From positions 65,798,257 to 65,862,256 of the forward strand of contig CP154956.1 of the NCBI GenBank assembly GCA_039621445.1: 64,000 bases of DNA, written 5' to 3'. The DNA is from Euglena gracilis. Taxonomy: Eukaryota > Euglenida > Euglenophyceae > Euglenales. Below are positions 44,083-56,223 of this stretch, one piece after another (the stretch's first letter is position 1; every line of letters begins with the position of its first letter). A program made the position numbers and the translations under genes. Below the pieces are notes generated by a model, which made no database searches, was not told the DNA's origin, and saw only the letters and a program-made list of their open reading frames with translations.

Positions 44083-47000
44083 TCAGGCGCTGCGGGCCGA
44101 GCCCAGGGGGCAGGGGTGGCTGCCGGCACACCCCGGCCTGGCCGCACAGCTCGGCAGGGGGTGCGGGGCGGCGGCCAGGATGAGGGGGGGCACCTGCGGC
44201 AGAGGGAGGGGGAGGGAGAGGGTGGCCCGCCGTTTCTCCGGTTCACCAACCGTTCCAAACCCCGATCCACGGCAGAACCTTGGGGGGGGGGTGCCTCTCC
44301 GTGGCTGAGCATCGGACACTGGTGGGTGAGGTGGGGTGGGGTGGGGGTGCCTCGATTTGGGCAGAGCAACTTGACGGGGAAAGAAATCTGGCACTGCGCC
44401 TCAAAGCATTCGGGCAGCTTTTCCCAGGCTCTGGCTGCTTTGGCGGCCGATATTTCCCCGTTGTACTGATTTGGTTGGTTGGAAGGGGGGATCAGAAGCT
44501 CCTGTGGTGGACTATCCCTTTCGACAGAGACGAGTCCCAGCGTAGCAAACCGCTGCAGGGCCACACGCCCACGGCACCGGAACACATGGCACACAGCCGG
44601 CACGGCATACGTCCATGTCGGCTGCGGCTGCCTGCAGCACAGGCGTCCCTGCCCTCGACCGTCTCAGGCCTGCCCCTTCGGGCTGTGGGGGAGGGCACCG
44701 GGGGAGAGGGGGCGAGGCCAGGAGGAGCCTTGTCATCCCACCCCAACCACTTTGCGCCAGCCGTCCATCCACCCCCCAAACCATCGGGGGGGGGGGGTCC
44801 CCCACCCACCCATCCCCTGTGGGGGGGACCCACTCACTTTCCCCCAAAAATGGCCAAAAAATTGCGAAAATACTAAAAATAGCACTTTTTCAAAAATGTC
44901 GGCCAGACCCTCCCCCCTTAGCTGCACTGAGGCTTCTTGTCTGTTTATGGCCGGCGCTAACTTCGCTTCTGGCCCAGTTTGCTGTGTGGTCCCCCCCCCC
45001 GGGTCCAAGACTTAAAAAAAAAAACAACCACTGGGCAGGGGTCGCAGGGCGGCACACCAGGTCCCGGGGCGTCGGGGCGGGGGCGGCGACATGGACGTCG
45101 GCCGGCCCCTTCGCAAGGGAGACCGGCGGCGCTTTCCGGCCTTCGGTGGGCGAAGGCTGGAGCCACGGGTGCTGCAGTGCCTCCCAGGCAGTGGGCCTGT
45201 GCGGCAGGGAGGGGGGAAAGGGTATTGTGGCGCAAGAGAAGTGAAAGGAAGTGAGAGTTTGGGCCCCAGGATGTCAGTGTGCACGACACATGCCGAGCCG
45301 TGCCGAGCCGTAGTGCAAGCCACACCTCGGTGTGTGCCTGGGATGGACATGACTTGGGGGGGGGGGTGCGTGACCGACCCCTCCGCCCAGCAGGCCCCCA
45401 GCTGTCCCCCCCCCCGGTCCCACACCGGCGGCTGGGGTCGGCGGCCATTGCCCAGGCGCAGAACTGCTTGGCCTCGGTGCTCGCATGGCGGAAAAGCTTA
45501 ACAGGGAACTTAGGCCCCCTGCGGAGACCAAGCGGCAGGGGAGGGGGGGAGAAGAGCTGGGGTTGGGGGGTGTTGCCGACACCCGGAACGCGACGGCAAC
45601 CCAAAAAAGCTGCGAGCACATACCCCCAGACTGGGGGCAAAGCAGTGCCAATGCCGACCGCCGGGGTCACACACCCTTCCATCTCCACCGCCAAATCCCG
45701 GGGGCATTTGGGGCGGAAAGGAGCCTCCCCGCTCAGCATCATATAGACCACAGCCCCGATGGCATACACATCCAGCTTCCCTGGCAGGCTGCAGACATCC
45801 CAGGCCTCCCCGCTTGTCCTGGGAACGGTCGGTCTGTGGAGGGGAATGTCCCCGGCACTGCAGTCCGGCGCTTTGTGCTTTTGGCCATGCAATTTTTTAC
45901 GACGCCCTGGGAGAGGGGTCACTTCCGCGCTTCCCAAAACCAGTTGGTAACCACCCCCCCCCCCATGTGGGGGAGGGACTTGAGAAAATTTGACCACAAT
46001 CGTGAAGGAAAGGTTTTCCGGCCAGGCGTCGCGTAGTAACCCCCCCCCCGGGCGGGGCCTGGCTGACCCCCCCATGGCTCCCCCAGCTGGAACTGGGACA
46101 GACCGGGGTCGAACCAGGTAAACCCTCCCATTTAGAACGACCCCCCCATGCAGAAAAAAAATCAGAAGAAATCCATTCATACCGACTGCCCCATTAAAAC
46201 CGACCCCCTTGAAAAAAATTAAAAGAAATCCATTCATACCGACCCCCTCTCTTGCACCAGGTGCAAACAAAGGAAAAGCACAAAAAGCACAAGGAGGTCG
46301 CGGTCAACACAAAAAAGCACTCAGGTCCCCCCTAGCGTCTAATTTTTGGCAAAATGTGAACAGATAAACTGTTGTTTTTTTGAGGGTGGACGAGAAATTG
46401 GGGAGAGGATGAATGCATGTCGCCTCATCCCAGCCCTCCTCCCCCAGTTGAGCACCATGACCCATTTTTACCGACTCCCCCATTCACACCGACCCCCCCC
46501 CCAGGATTTCAAGAAATGACATACCGACCTGTCCGTATAAATGGAGGGGGGTTACCAAAAAGATCAAAACTTCAAAAATGCCCAAAAAACTGCCAATTGC
46601 ACAAAAAAGTGATTTTTTTGACCCCAAAATTGGGCTGGCAAGCCCAAACCTGACCCATTTTTGCTCATTTTTACCCATGTTTGCACCTCCAAAAGTCAAA
46701 AATCCGTCAACGTCCAGCGACCCATTAGGCATCTCGAAAATAAATAAAACTCGTCGATGAGGGAGGGGTCTAGGGCTGGAAAAAGGCTGCTGGCTTGCCG
46801 GACCCCAGGATATGCACTTTTTTTGCTGGGAGGACTTTTCCGGATCTGCCTGGTAAGTTTTCCAAATTTTATAAAAATAAGCATTTTGTGGACCAAAAAA
46901 TGCAAAATGACAAAAAAAATTGACAAAAATTTTGGTCTCGGGGGGAAATTAGGACCAAAACGAGGAGTTTTCATACTCAAAATTTTGTAGCAAAAATCCT

Positions 47001-50000
47001 CAATTCGCCGGAAAAAGGGGGAAGAAAACTCAAACAAGGGCATTTGCGTTCCCCACCCCTGTGGGTCAGCCAGTGATTAATGGCAACTGGTGTGCAGCTT
47101 AGGACAATGCAGCCTGGTCTGGATGGCACTCCACGTGGAGTGGTACGTTGTCTCCCCCTGACTGGCCACCTCCCGCAGCAGCTGAGAGGGGGAGTGCTCA
47201 GGATGGAGAGGAGATATGGGATGCCGTCATCAGCAAGTGGGCCAGGCTTCTTTTTACCAAACCCGGGGGGGGGGAGGGGGGTGCCTTGTGCTACGGGGTG
47301 CCTGCCCATAGCAGGAAACAACCCTCCCGGGGGGGGGGGGGGTAGGGTTTCGGTGGTTTAGGTTCTGGCGGGCGCTTGGTGGCCGGCGTTGTAAACAAGG
47401 GAAGTCCCGCCAGGCTCCGGTTACCTCCACGTACAAAAAGGGCTAGAGGCGAAAAACAGTGCCAGGACGGAAGAGGGATAAAAAGCTCCAAACAAACAAA
47501 TAGCCACAGTGCACACAGGGGGGTGTTTAGGACTCCGGTGCCTGCCGACCCAGCCACTTATCTGTTGAAAATGGCCATTTTCGGGGCCCTGGCGCCTTCA
47601 GCGAGAGGGGTGTGTTATAGGACTGCCCACCCCAAACCCCTGCTCCCCCCGGGGTGGGTCGAAAGTGCCCTGCCACCACCTGCCTGCCCGTAGCACCCCC
47701 CACCCCCCCCCAGGGGAAGTGCGCACTTCCTTAAAAAGGGGCCTGAAATGGGCACAAAGCACATGCATAACTTCTCCTCTGCTGAATGGGGGGATGCACA
47801 TCTGCAATCACAAGCAACAAACTCAAATGCAGCACATGACGTAGAGAACACACACACGCGTGGCGCAGGAGTGGAGGATACCTCAGGGGCGCAGAACGTC
47901 ATGGTGCCCATTGGAGTGTTGAAAACCACGTCGAAGTCAGCGCTGACATACAGGCGACGCTCGCAATGCAAAAAAAAAGGGGGACAGAACTGCAAACTGC
48001 AAACGCCACCGCTTCCCACCAGTGGTTTTCTTAAGGACTTAAGGACCCCTGGGGGAAAGTCCTGCAGGCCGGCTGGCAAAAGGTGCTGCCCTCCCTCCAC
48101 CCTTGCAGGGTGGAGGTCCGGGGGGGGGGGGGTCGGGGTCCAGCCGGCTGGCAGGTGTACCTGGCTGGACCCCAAAACAGGCAAAAAAAAAAGCAAAAAA
48201 AGCCCAAAATCCAGCCGGGCTGGCACTTTTCAGCGGAAAATGCATGGGTGACCCCCCCAAAACCACTCAAAAATGTCATCTTTCGCCATTTTTGACGCAG
48301 TTTTATAAGATTTACTTTGTGCTTGATTTGTGCCGAATTATTTTCTGGTCAAGCCCGGCTTTTCTGGGCTACAAGACTTTATTTCCACTCGACCCCCGCC
48401 CTTGGGGGGTCTGCAGCCCATCGCTGCTGGCTGGAAAGAAAGGTGCTGGCTGGCCGGACCTCCCCCAGGCTGTTTTTTACCAACCCCGGGGGGGGGGGGT
48501 CCGGAGCGCCTGTGAGTGCCTGCCCAGGCAGGCACTACCCCCCCCGGGGGGTCAGATTTCGGCCTGTGCCCAGGCACATTTCTTCAAAAATAGGCCATTT
48601 TTGGCCTTTGGCGCCGGGTCTGTGCTAGGGCACTTTTGGCCGTGTGCCCTACCCCTCCCCGGGGGGGGGGTCGGATCGGGAGTGCCTTGGGGTGCCTGCC
48701 GAGGCAGGCACCCCCGCCCCAGGGTGGGGTCGGCACCCGACTGAAATACGGCCTGACCTCCCCCTCAGGGAGAATCACCCCCCACTTCTGAAACCCCTGC
48801 TTCCCACCTCTCCCAGGGGGTCCTAAGGGGGCCGCCCAAGGACCCAGGGGAGGAGGGGGCGCCGGGGAGCGGGCCAGGGGTGCTGCCCATGGACCCCAGT
48901 GGTGGTCGCCAAGGTCCCGGGGAAGGGGGGGGGGGCGAAGATCGGTCCAGGAGGGGGGGGGGGCACGCCCGGAGAAAAAAAAACGACCAGGGGGGGGAGG
49001 ACCGCCAGCCACAAAGGGGGGGGGGGGGACCAAAAACCCAGACCAGACCACCCACCAAGGAGAGCGCCAAAGCCCAAGGTCAGCCAGCTCTTCACTAACC
49101 AATGCTTCAAGGATTCAAGTGTTCGAGATTTGGTTTTGCTGTGCTTTGACGTCGACAATTCAATTATTCAAATTCTGGAATTCAAGAAAAGTGCAAGGGC
49201 GGAACAAGCAAAAAGGAGTTTTCAGAAGAAGAAAGGGTTATTTGGGCTGCTGGAGAGAAGCTGCAAGCCAAAGGTGCTGGGCTTCAACAATAAGGGAGGG
49301 TCTCCAACCAGGCCTTTTCCTAAAAACCTCCACCGGCGGAAGGGACCAAGCCGGACCCAGGGGGGGGGGGGGTTGGACCACCCTCCTCCCCCTGTGCAAA
49401 GAAATTTCCGGCGCAAAGCGCCAGAAAAATTTTTAGGGACCTTGAAAAGGCCAAAAAAATCGCGTTTTCGCGAGCTTTTTTTAAAAAAAATAATACACCA
49501 AATTTTTGGGTGGTTCCCGGGTGGTCCCCACCCCCTCGGTCCGAAGGGGGGAGGGGGGGGTTCTTCCGGGGGGGGCCTGACCCCTCGCCGCACAAAACCA
49601 CCACTCACTTAACACCCTGACCCCCCCCCCCGACTGGAGCACCGCTGTGCCGGGGACGGCAGCCTCCGGGGACGAGGACAGGCGCCATCTTGGTCAGCTC
49701 CTTTATTGTCTGAAGAAATTGCCCAAAAAATAATAAAAAAAAATCAGTTGCAGGTGCAATACAGGCCGCCGGTTTAGGCAACCCGCTTACAGTCAACTGG
49801 TCACTGCCAGCGAGGAGCCGGGGGTGATGGGAGGATCGGCCGCTGACTAAGCGATGGTATGGGTAGACGAGGTTTCGTTTTACAAATGCTGCCGTCGGGT
49901 GTGGACGGGCAGCCCCTTTGGCAGTCAGCCTTTGTCCTGGCCGAGTGACCCATATGGAATGGCTTTGGTTGCAGCCGGGTTTTTTTTGAAATGAAAATCG

Positions 50001-51960
50001 CACGAAAGTGGTGTCATAGGCGGGTGGGTAGGCTCACTGGAGGGAGGCTACAGCACCCCCCAAGGCACCAAAAGCGCAGGGCAATTCTCAGAAGGAATAA
50101 TCTGTCTGTGCAACCGGAGGAATGCTCTGTGCCCATGCGAGGGAGGGTCCGGGGGATGGCGCATGCTTAGGCAATTATACAGTTGATGATCGGCGCAGCC
50201 CAGCTGCGAAAGGGAGAAAGACGTTGACGGGGATGACCGCATTTCGACACACGTGAGAACTCGACACACGTGAGAACCAAGGGGCCACAGCCCAAAAAGG
50301 TCTTGGAGCACCAAAGCAGGTAGTAACCGCCTGGGGGGACAGAGGAATACTAAGAGTTTGCTTGAAAAAAATTCCTGCTTGACGCCGTGGATTGTGGTGG
50401 GTTTGATGTTGTGCTTATTAGTCTTCTTGTACAGGGCCTCTCAAACCACAACCAGCCAAAGCAAGGTGTAGAAATATCCGGATAAGGGGCTGCACGAGGA
50501 GGAGTCCCGCCGGTTGGAATGGGCCCACCCCGCGGACGGCGCACCTGGGGCAGGCCCTTGGCGCAGCCGAAGTCAATCAACTTGACGTGGTTCGTCCCCT
50601 GGGGAGGGCCAAGGGTCGGGGGGGGGGGGGGGGGGGGGGGGGGTTCCTCGGGAAGACAATACACGTGGGCAGGCAGCGATACCCGCAAGGCTTTTGTTTG
50701 GCACACCGTTTTTGGCACAGTTTGGTTCTCGTAACGTCTCCGGCATTTTCCCTCGGAGGTTGCTTTGAGTCGAGGTCTGGCAGTTGGGACCAGAGGGTCA
50801 CAGGGCGAGGTTCATGTGCCGCGGCGGATCTCAATCGGCTCCCAAAAGGGAGATTCAGTGACAGCCAGGCTTCCTTTGAGGACCCCAGGAGGGAGGGAGG
50901 AGGGTTCCCCCTCCCACCGGCTCAACAGGGGACCCTGGAGGGGGGGGGGGGGGGCAGGGACCCCCCCTCTAGAAATTTTGCTGTCTAAGGGCATTCCCAA
51001 AATAAAATTTGGTGCTTTGTGCCAAAACCCATACCACCCCAAGTGGTGGGGTCTTCTGAGTCAAAAAGAAGCCTGTTTAAAGTGTGCTTAGTGTGGTTGA
51101 ATCCCTAACGCACGCCCCCAACACACACGCAACACAACACAACCCTGTCCTCCCCAAGCAGACACGGAAGCCTTCTCTACAACATTTCTGGGAACACCCG
51201 AGACCTGTGCACGGTGCAATACCCTCCACCTGCTAACCGCCCCTCCTGAAGGGCCGACCACCAACCAAATCGCCTCACCCGTTGGGAAAGTGTTGGGCCA
51301 CCCTGCAGGGGCAACACAAACCTTCACGAGGAGAACGTTCTCGGGCTGGCGACGGGGTGTGGTTCAGCGGAGGAGGGAGTGGGGGGGGAGGGAGTGGCCC
51401 AGCGGCCCCTCTTGCGGGGGCCCCTCCAGGCTTCCTTTTTTACCAACACCGGGGAGGGGGTGCCGTGTGCTGTGGACCCCCCCCGCAGGATCGGTTTTGG
51501 GTCCCGGTGCCTGCGGACCAAGCCAAATTTTCGTTGAAAACAATGTACCCCACCCACCCCAAAATTTGACCTCCCCCAGGAATTGAAAGTGCCCCATCCC
51601 CCCCCCACCTGCCCATAGCACCCACCCCCTGGGGAGGGGGGGGGAAGGCGCAAACTTCCTTAAAAAGAAGCCTGAGGCCATCCCAGCCGGGACCCTGACA
51701 ACTTGGCTGGAGGGGGGTGCCAGCCGCCCTCCAGGGGAAACCGAGAGGGGTTGGGGCTGCCACCTGCACTTGGCGCCCCCCCCCCATCAAGAAGCCGACC
51801 GAAGAGCCACGCCCCGGGCTGAGGTCGCGGTGGACGACGCGCCGGGCGTGGTGGAGGTCGTGCACCACCGCCAGCAGCTGCCGGGCGACGTTCACCGCCT
51901 CCTGCCGGCCGACACGCAGGACCGCCAGGGCGGGGGGAGGGGGAGGATGTGGGAAAATAG

Positions 51961-52044
<84 letters not shown>

Positions 52045-53799
52045 CCGCCAGGGCAGTGCTGAAGCAAAACACAGTTGGCCGAAGACTCCGGGTTGTTTCA
52101 CACCAATGTAACAGCTACTAATACTACTAACCACAACAATAATATGTATAAAAAAAACAAGTAAATAATAACTTAGTAAATAAAATTTGTTTGAAAAAAT
52201 ATCTCACAAATTGAACGAGGTGTGTTCTGGATCCTTTTGGAATGGTACTTCAGAGGTTTGCAACATTCAAATAGCTTTTGAAAAGGCAATTTAAAAAAAA
52301 AGGTGGGGTTGCAACACACCGCTTCGTGCAGATGGCCGTGGCTGCAGATGTGGTCAAACAGGTCCTGCCCGTCGACATACTCCAGGACGAGGTACACCTG
52401 CACCGCCACAGGCAGTCCCGTTCCAACCCCTCCTCCAGACGGTGTGACCGCCCAGGAAGCTGTCACGGGGGACTGGCTGGTGAGTCCGGCGTGCTGTCAT
52501 GTTGTCGGTCGTGGGAACCGTGCGCCTGCCGGTTTGTCTGGTTCAAACCCTTGATCTGGGCCTGGATGGCTGAGCACAACTGATGGTTAGGGTTAGCTCG
52601 GGTGTGAATGGAACTTCTTTTGAAACCTTGGCGCTGTAGGACCAGCACCCACCCCCACTCTCAAAAACCGAACCATTCCCAAGGGGTCACAGGGTGCTAA
52701 ATGAATGCAATGGTCCAGAGCACACCGCAGTCTCTGACTGGAATGCGTCAAACAGCCGGGCACAGTACGGCGCCGCGGCCAGCTGCTGCAGCACCTGCAC
52801 CTCGTGCAGCACCGCCAGCCAGTCCGCCTCCTCCCGCAGCTCCGCTGGGCGGCGGAGAAAGGGAGGCCCAGGCACTGAGGCAGCCTGCGGGCCACCTCCC
52901 CGGCTGGGAGACGGGGGGGGGGGGCAGGCGGGACGGAGGGACTCCGGTTGCGAGGCGAGGCCGCGGCGTGCCGGCCCAGCCACCACACCTTTGCGCAGCA
53001 CCTTCACCGCGTACCAGTCCCCCGCGACCATCCCACCAGTTGGCCGAGCGTGAACGCAGTGAGCCCTGTGGGTGGGCGGGGAGTGAGGGTCCCGGCGTTG
53101 CGTCAAAAGAGAAGCGACAGCGCATGTATCTTGGCAAACCAGAGCAACGGCTATCTGTGCAGGTCTGTTTCTGATCTTGACTTTCATTTCCGCTTTCAAC
53201 ACGGAAGGGCAGGCAAAGTGGTTTGGGGGTCAGACCATGCCATATGCCCCCCCCCTTAGTTGCACTCAGGCTTCTTATCTGTTTATGGCCGGCGCTAACT
53301 TCGCTTCTGGCCCAGTTTGCTGTGTGGTGAGTGGCCAGGGACCCCGTACACCAGAGCCACTTGCCCCCCCCCCCCCCGGGCAGAGCTCAACGGCTTCAAC
53401 CAACAACAGGCAACCAACACCACAGACCCTTCGGCCTCGGGGAGATGAGCTTCTTCGAAAGGGAGCACGCTTCAAACCTGCAAACGGACCCGAAGGTTCC
53501 CTCGCCGACCTTGTTGGCCTCGGGGGCCCACTCAAAATGCTGGGTAACGTCCAGGCTTCTTTTTACCAACCCCGGGGGAGTGCCTGGTGCTACGGGGTGC
53601 CTGCCCATACCAGATACACCACGGGGGGGGGGGGTTGGACCCCGGTGCCTGCCGATCCAACCAATTTTCCGTTGAAAATGGCCATTTTCGGGCCCTGCCC
53701 CCCTGCCTGCCCACAGGACCCACCCCGGTGCATTTCCTTAAAACGCAGCCTGGTGACGTCGCTCCACGGGATCGCCTCTTCACACAGGATCCGAGCCAT
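44083..53799 (-). CDS. Serine/threonine protein kinase, 340 residues, 13 exons
   Basis: Exons: 53756-53799, 53478-53546, 52989-53065, 52726-52844, 52320-52397, 51818-51901, 51322-51345, 50545-50598, 47882-47959, 45675-45805, 45426-45479, 45097-45196, 44083-44193; the sum is 341 codons with TGA. The whole protein is essentially one kinase domain: glycine loop GEGTFGSV (29-36), ATP lysine in YAVKVLRK (Lys59), helix-C Glu78, hinge VYLVLEYVDGQDLF, catalytic HRDLSPEN (153-160, Asp155), DFG (174-176), APE (207-209), DVYAIG (Asp221), and PSRRPTAWEALQHPWL near 268-283, typical of CAMK-like kinases. The tail is Pro/Ala/Cys-rich. The usual Lys of HRDLKPEN is Ser and the APE loop reads GTMTFCAPE. Intron 1 is a 201-bp MITE plus one TSD. 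The HRDLS/PEN junction lacks a GT donor. The last two junctions (45097, 44193) rest on phase and a good acceptor only. Confidence 0.88.
44912..44990. repeat. Interspersed ~100 bp repeat, copy 2
   Basis: Same CTGTTTATGGCC...GCTTCTGGCCCAG unit as at 22292 and 53247, cut short on the right by a poly-C run. Intronic in the kinase gene. Confidence 0.8.
45806..47881. other. Kinase intron between APE exon and DVYAIG exon
   Basis: Canonical GT-AG intron. It contains a short direct repeat (AGAAATCCATTCATACCGAC twice, near 46166 and 46228), a repeat shared with 30235-30640 and 24590-25080 (phrases AAATCCGTCAACGTCCAGCG and ACTCGTCGATG), and the MITE 47243-47745. Long open frames here are not supported as genes. 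Confidence 0.6.
47243..47745. mobile_element. 503-bp MITE of the CAGGCTTCTTTTTACC family
   Basis: Ends CAGGCTTCTTTTTACCAA and TTCCTTAAAAAGGGGCCTG, flanked by AAGTGGGC / AAATGGGC (7 of 8). Its interior holds about 200 bp absent from the relatives at 51427 and 53552. Confidence 0.82.
48466..48755. mobile_element. 290-bp MITE with perfect 8-bp TSD
   Basis: CAGGCTGTTTTTTACCAA ... GACTGAAATACGGCCTG flanked by ACCTCCCC on both sides (48458-48465, 48756-48763). It lies within an older G-rich element that spans roughly 48020-49615. Confidence 0.88.
48756..50544. other. Kinase intron, repeat-rich part
   Basis: Upstream half (in transcription) of the intron between the DFG exon and the APE exon. It holds poly-G/poly-C transposon debris to about 49615, then about 900 bp of ordinary sequence without recognisable coding content. 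Confidence 0.5.
51427..51674. mobile_element. MITE of the CAGGCTTC family, decayed TSD
   Basis: CAGGCTTCCTTTTTTACCAA at the left and TTCCTTAAAAAGAAGCCTG at the right. The flanks GGCCCCTC / AGGCCATC match poorly. It lies in the intron that splits the catalytic loop HRDLS/PEN. Confidence 0.75.
51961..52042. repeat. (CA)n microsatellite
   Basis: About 41 CA units, 60 bp upstream in transcription of the kinase exon 51818-51901. Confidence 0.97.
53247..53354. repeat. Interspersed ~100 bp repeat, copy 3
   Basis: Longest of three copies of the CTGTTTATGGCC...GTGAGTGGCCAGGGACCCC unit. In kinase intron 2. Confidence 0.8.
53552..53752. mobile_element. 201-bp MITE forming kinase intron 1
   Basis: CAGGCTTCTTTTTACCAA ... 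TTCCTTAAAACGCAGCCTG with TSD GTAACGTC / GTGACGTC (53544-53551, 53753-53760; 7 of 8). On the minus strand it interrupts the codons for SDV|TQHFEW. Removing 53547-53755 (element plus 8 nt) restores AGC GAC GTT ACC CAG CAT. The removed segment has CAG at +4 to +6 and CTG at -8 to -6, and no GT/AG ends. Confidence 0.88.
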
Positions 53800-56223
53800 T
53801 GGAGCGGAGGAGGGAGGGGGAATGCTGCAGCGGCAGCGAGAGTTGAAGAGTGCGGTGGGGCACATGAGCCACTGCAAACCTGCCCAGCCAAACCAAGGAG
53901 GGAGATCTCAAAGACCCGGGGGGAGCAAGGCATCCCCATCCCGTCCAACGGTGCAACAATGGTTTGTTTCTTTTTAACTTCTAAGCTGGAGGAACCCTGC
54001 CCTTGGGGAGGTCCTGCCAGGAGCACCTTCTTCCAGCTTCCCCCAGCCAGGCTGCGGTGGGACCCGGGGGGGGGGGGGTCCGCTGCATCCCGGCGAAGAC
54101 AGGCTGACATTGCATTGAAGGGCAAAGAACATTTGGCAAATATGAAAGAAAAAGAAAGGAAATTTGAGCTGGCTGTAAAAAGGCTGCCGGGTGCCAAAAC
54201 ATACGTATTATTTTTACCCAAAATCAAAAGCTGGACAACCCATTCTCAACCAATTTCTGCTGGTGTTTGGGTGGTCTCTGACTTTTGGCCCTTTGCCCTG
54301 CAAAGCGAAAAATCCGTGAGCGCCTCGCCGTCCTTCATTCCATAACTATTGACCAGCAAACCCAAGCACCTGCTTCTTTTGTCCTGGTTAGCCAAATTTG
54401 TAAGAAACCCCAAAGCAAAAGGGCAACTTGGCTGAACCCACAAACAAGCAATGGTTTGCAAACAGAAAAGGCAAATGAAACTTGGAATCTGCAAAAATGC
54501 TTTTGGAAAGAGCATCGGATTCGCATGGAATCAAAACAAATATTTCTTGGAAAATGCCCTCAAGCCTGCATCCGTCTCAAAAGGTCCGAATCTTTGGGGT
54601 TTTTTGGCACCTGGTTGTACGACCCCCCCCCCGTTGGGGGTTGTAGGTACCTGGTCGTTGGGCAGGGAGGGGGGTACGAGTCTACACCTCCAGGTGTGGT
54701 ATGGCTCTCGTTGACACCCCTCTTGACACACATCCTTCAGGAGGAATTGAGGTTCCCTTCTTACACAACAAGTTATTCTGCAATCATAGCTATGACTGTG
54801 AATCCCACACCTTGAACCTAACCACTGCCTTAGGCGTCCAATCCTCATTTTAAATATTTTTTTCCATTTTCCAAGGTCACCCTCCTACAACCCCCAACCA
54901 GGAGGGTGGTCGTAATTTAGGGGTGGTCGTTGGGCAAGGGGGGCGGGTAATTTGCAGGGTGAGGCATGTTCAACCCCCATGCTCGTTCCTCAATTGTGCA
55001 ACCCACATCCCATAATCCTTTTAAAATGTTGTACAATATCATTTATACGTTATACAATATATATTATGAAATTATATAATATTGTTTATATTAGGTTGTG
55101 TAATGGAGATTACAGATGGACATAAAACTGACATAAATGACATAAAAGCCCGAAAACATAACTGGCAATAATGAAAATACAATCGATACTTTTAAAACAA
55201 TTTAATTAATATGCATCTCTAATGTAAACTATTGATTATTATTCATTAATTACTACACAATAACATTACACAATAGAATTGAGACATCCTTGATTGATGG
55301 ATTGGCATAAACATTGGCATTGTGTGTGAAAATCGGCTGGGAAAGAGGGAGCGCAATGGAAAGAACAGGGTGCAATGGTTGAATGAACGGTACCTGTTGC
55401 CGAGAACACAGAAAACAAAACAGAGTACGTCCTGACGCGGAGTCCAGAGCGGAGCGGTCGCGTGTTGGAATGGCTGGGGACAGGAGGGTACAGGAGGCAC
55501 TACAGCAGCGGGCTTCGGGGACAAAGGAAGCGCCCAACCCCACGGCAGCGAGGTGTATCCTCCTGCAGCCCCATCGATCCAGCGAGAGAGACCCCATCAC
55601 GAGGCACCTACAGTCATTCCCCATTTTGTCAAGCCAACCCGGTCGGCCCTGGTCGGCCCAAGTCAGCCACAGGTGCCTGCCCATCACCAACGCCACCTGG
55701 AAGAGTCTTGTGCGTGCACCGCACAATGGCGTCATCAAACCGGAATGAAATTGATGGACGAACACATGTGGCACTCTGGTGGGCACTGCCTTTTGTTGTT
55801 GAGAGGGTGGGGTGGGAGGAACGGACGTGCTTGCAGGTCCTTCTGTGACGGCAGGACGGGATATCCATCCGGGTCAGGCCTCAGCAATGTGCACATGGAT
55901 TGCTCACAGCCCCTGGGGGTCTGGGTTGGTGCTGCAGTGCACCGGTCCCGGAGGGGAAAGCCCCCCAGAGATGCGAATTCTGGTTTTCAACAATGGAGTC
56001 CTTGGGAACTGGGGGGGTCACTTCCACTCTTCCAAAAACCAGTCGATCACCACCTAAGTGGGGCCTTCCGTGGCGCGGGGGTGGCCCTCAGCCAGGGAAG
56101 GGGAGGGGGCGTGTCTCCCTCCCGCAGGGCAGGGCACCGCAGGGCAGGGGATGCCACTGCCGCGGCCGGCCAGGCCGAGGGCCGGAGGCCGGAGCAGCGA
56201 GGGGGAGGTCTGGGGCTCCCCGC
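53800..56223. other. Intergenic region between kinase and RPT4
   Basis: 2.4 kb. 54060-54730 has transposon debris, 55010-55260 is strongly AT-rich, and 55260-56223 is ordinary sequence. No exon recognised. Confidence 0.5.
53824..53826 (-). promoter_or_regulatory. Probable spliced-leader acceptor of the kinase gene
   Basis: Minus-strand TCGCTGCCGCTGCAG occurs 25 nt upstream of the kinase ATG with no upstream coding exon. Inferred, as for ALG12. Confidence 0.4.

Noticed and set aside
44060-44087. Telomere-like TTAGGG units
   Set aside because: Only two or three imperfect units in a gene-flanking spacer; too short for a telomere or an interstitial telomeric array.
44957-46270. Long minus-strand open frame (437 codons) as one gene
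   Set aside because: Only the pieces at 45426-45479 and 45675-45805 are kinase exons in this frame; the rest is intron and repeat translated by chance.
55010-55260. AT-rich stretch as replication origin or promoter
   Set aside because: Only base composition supports it; no motif or symmetry beyond short TATAAT-like runs was found.
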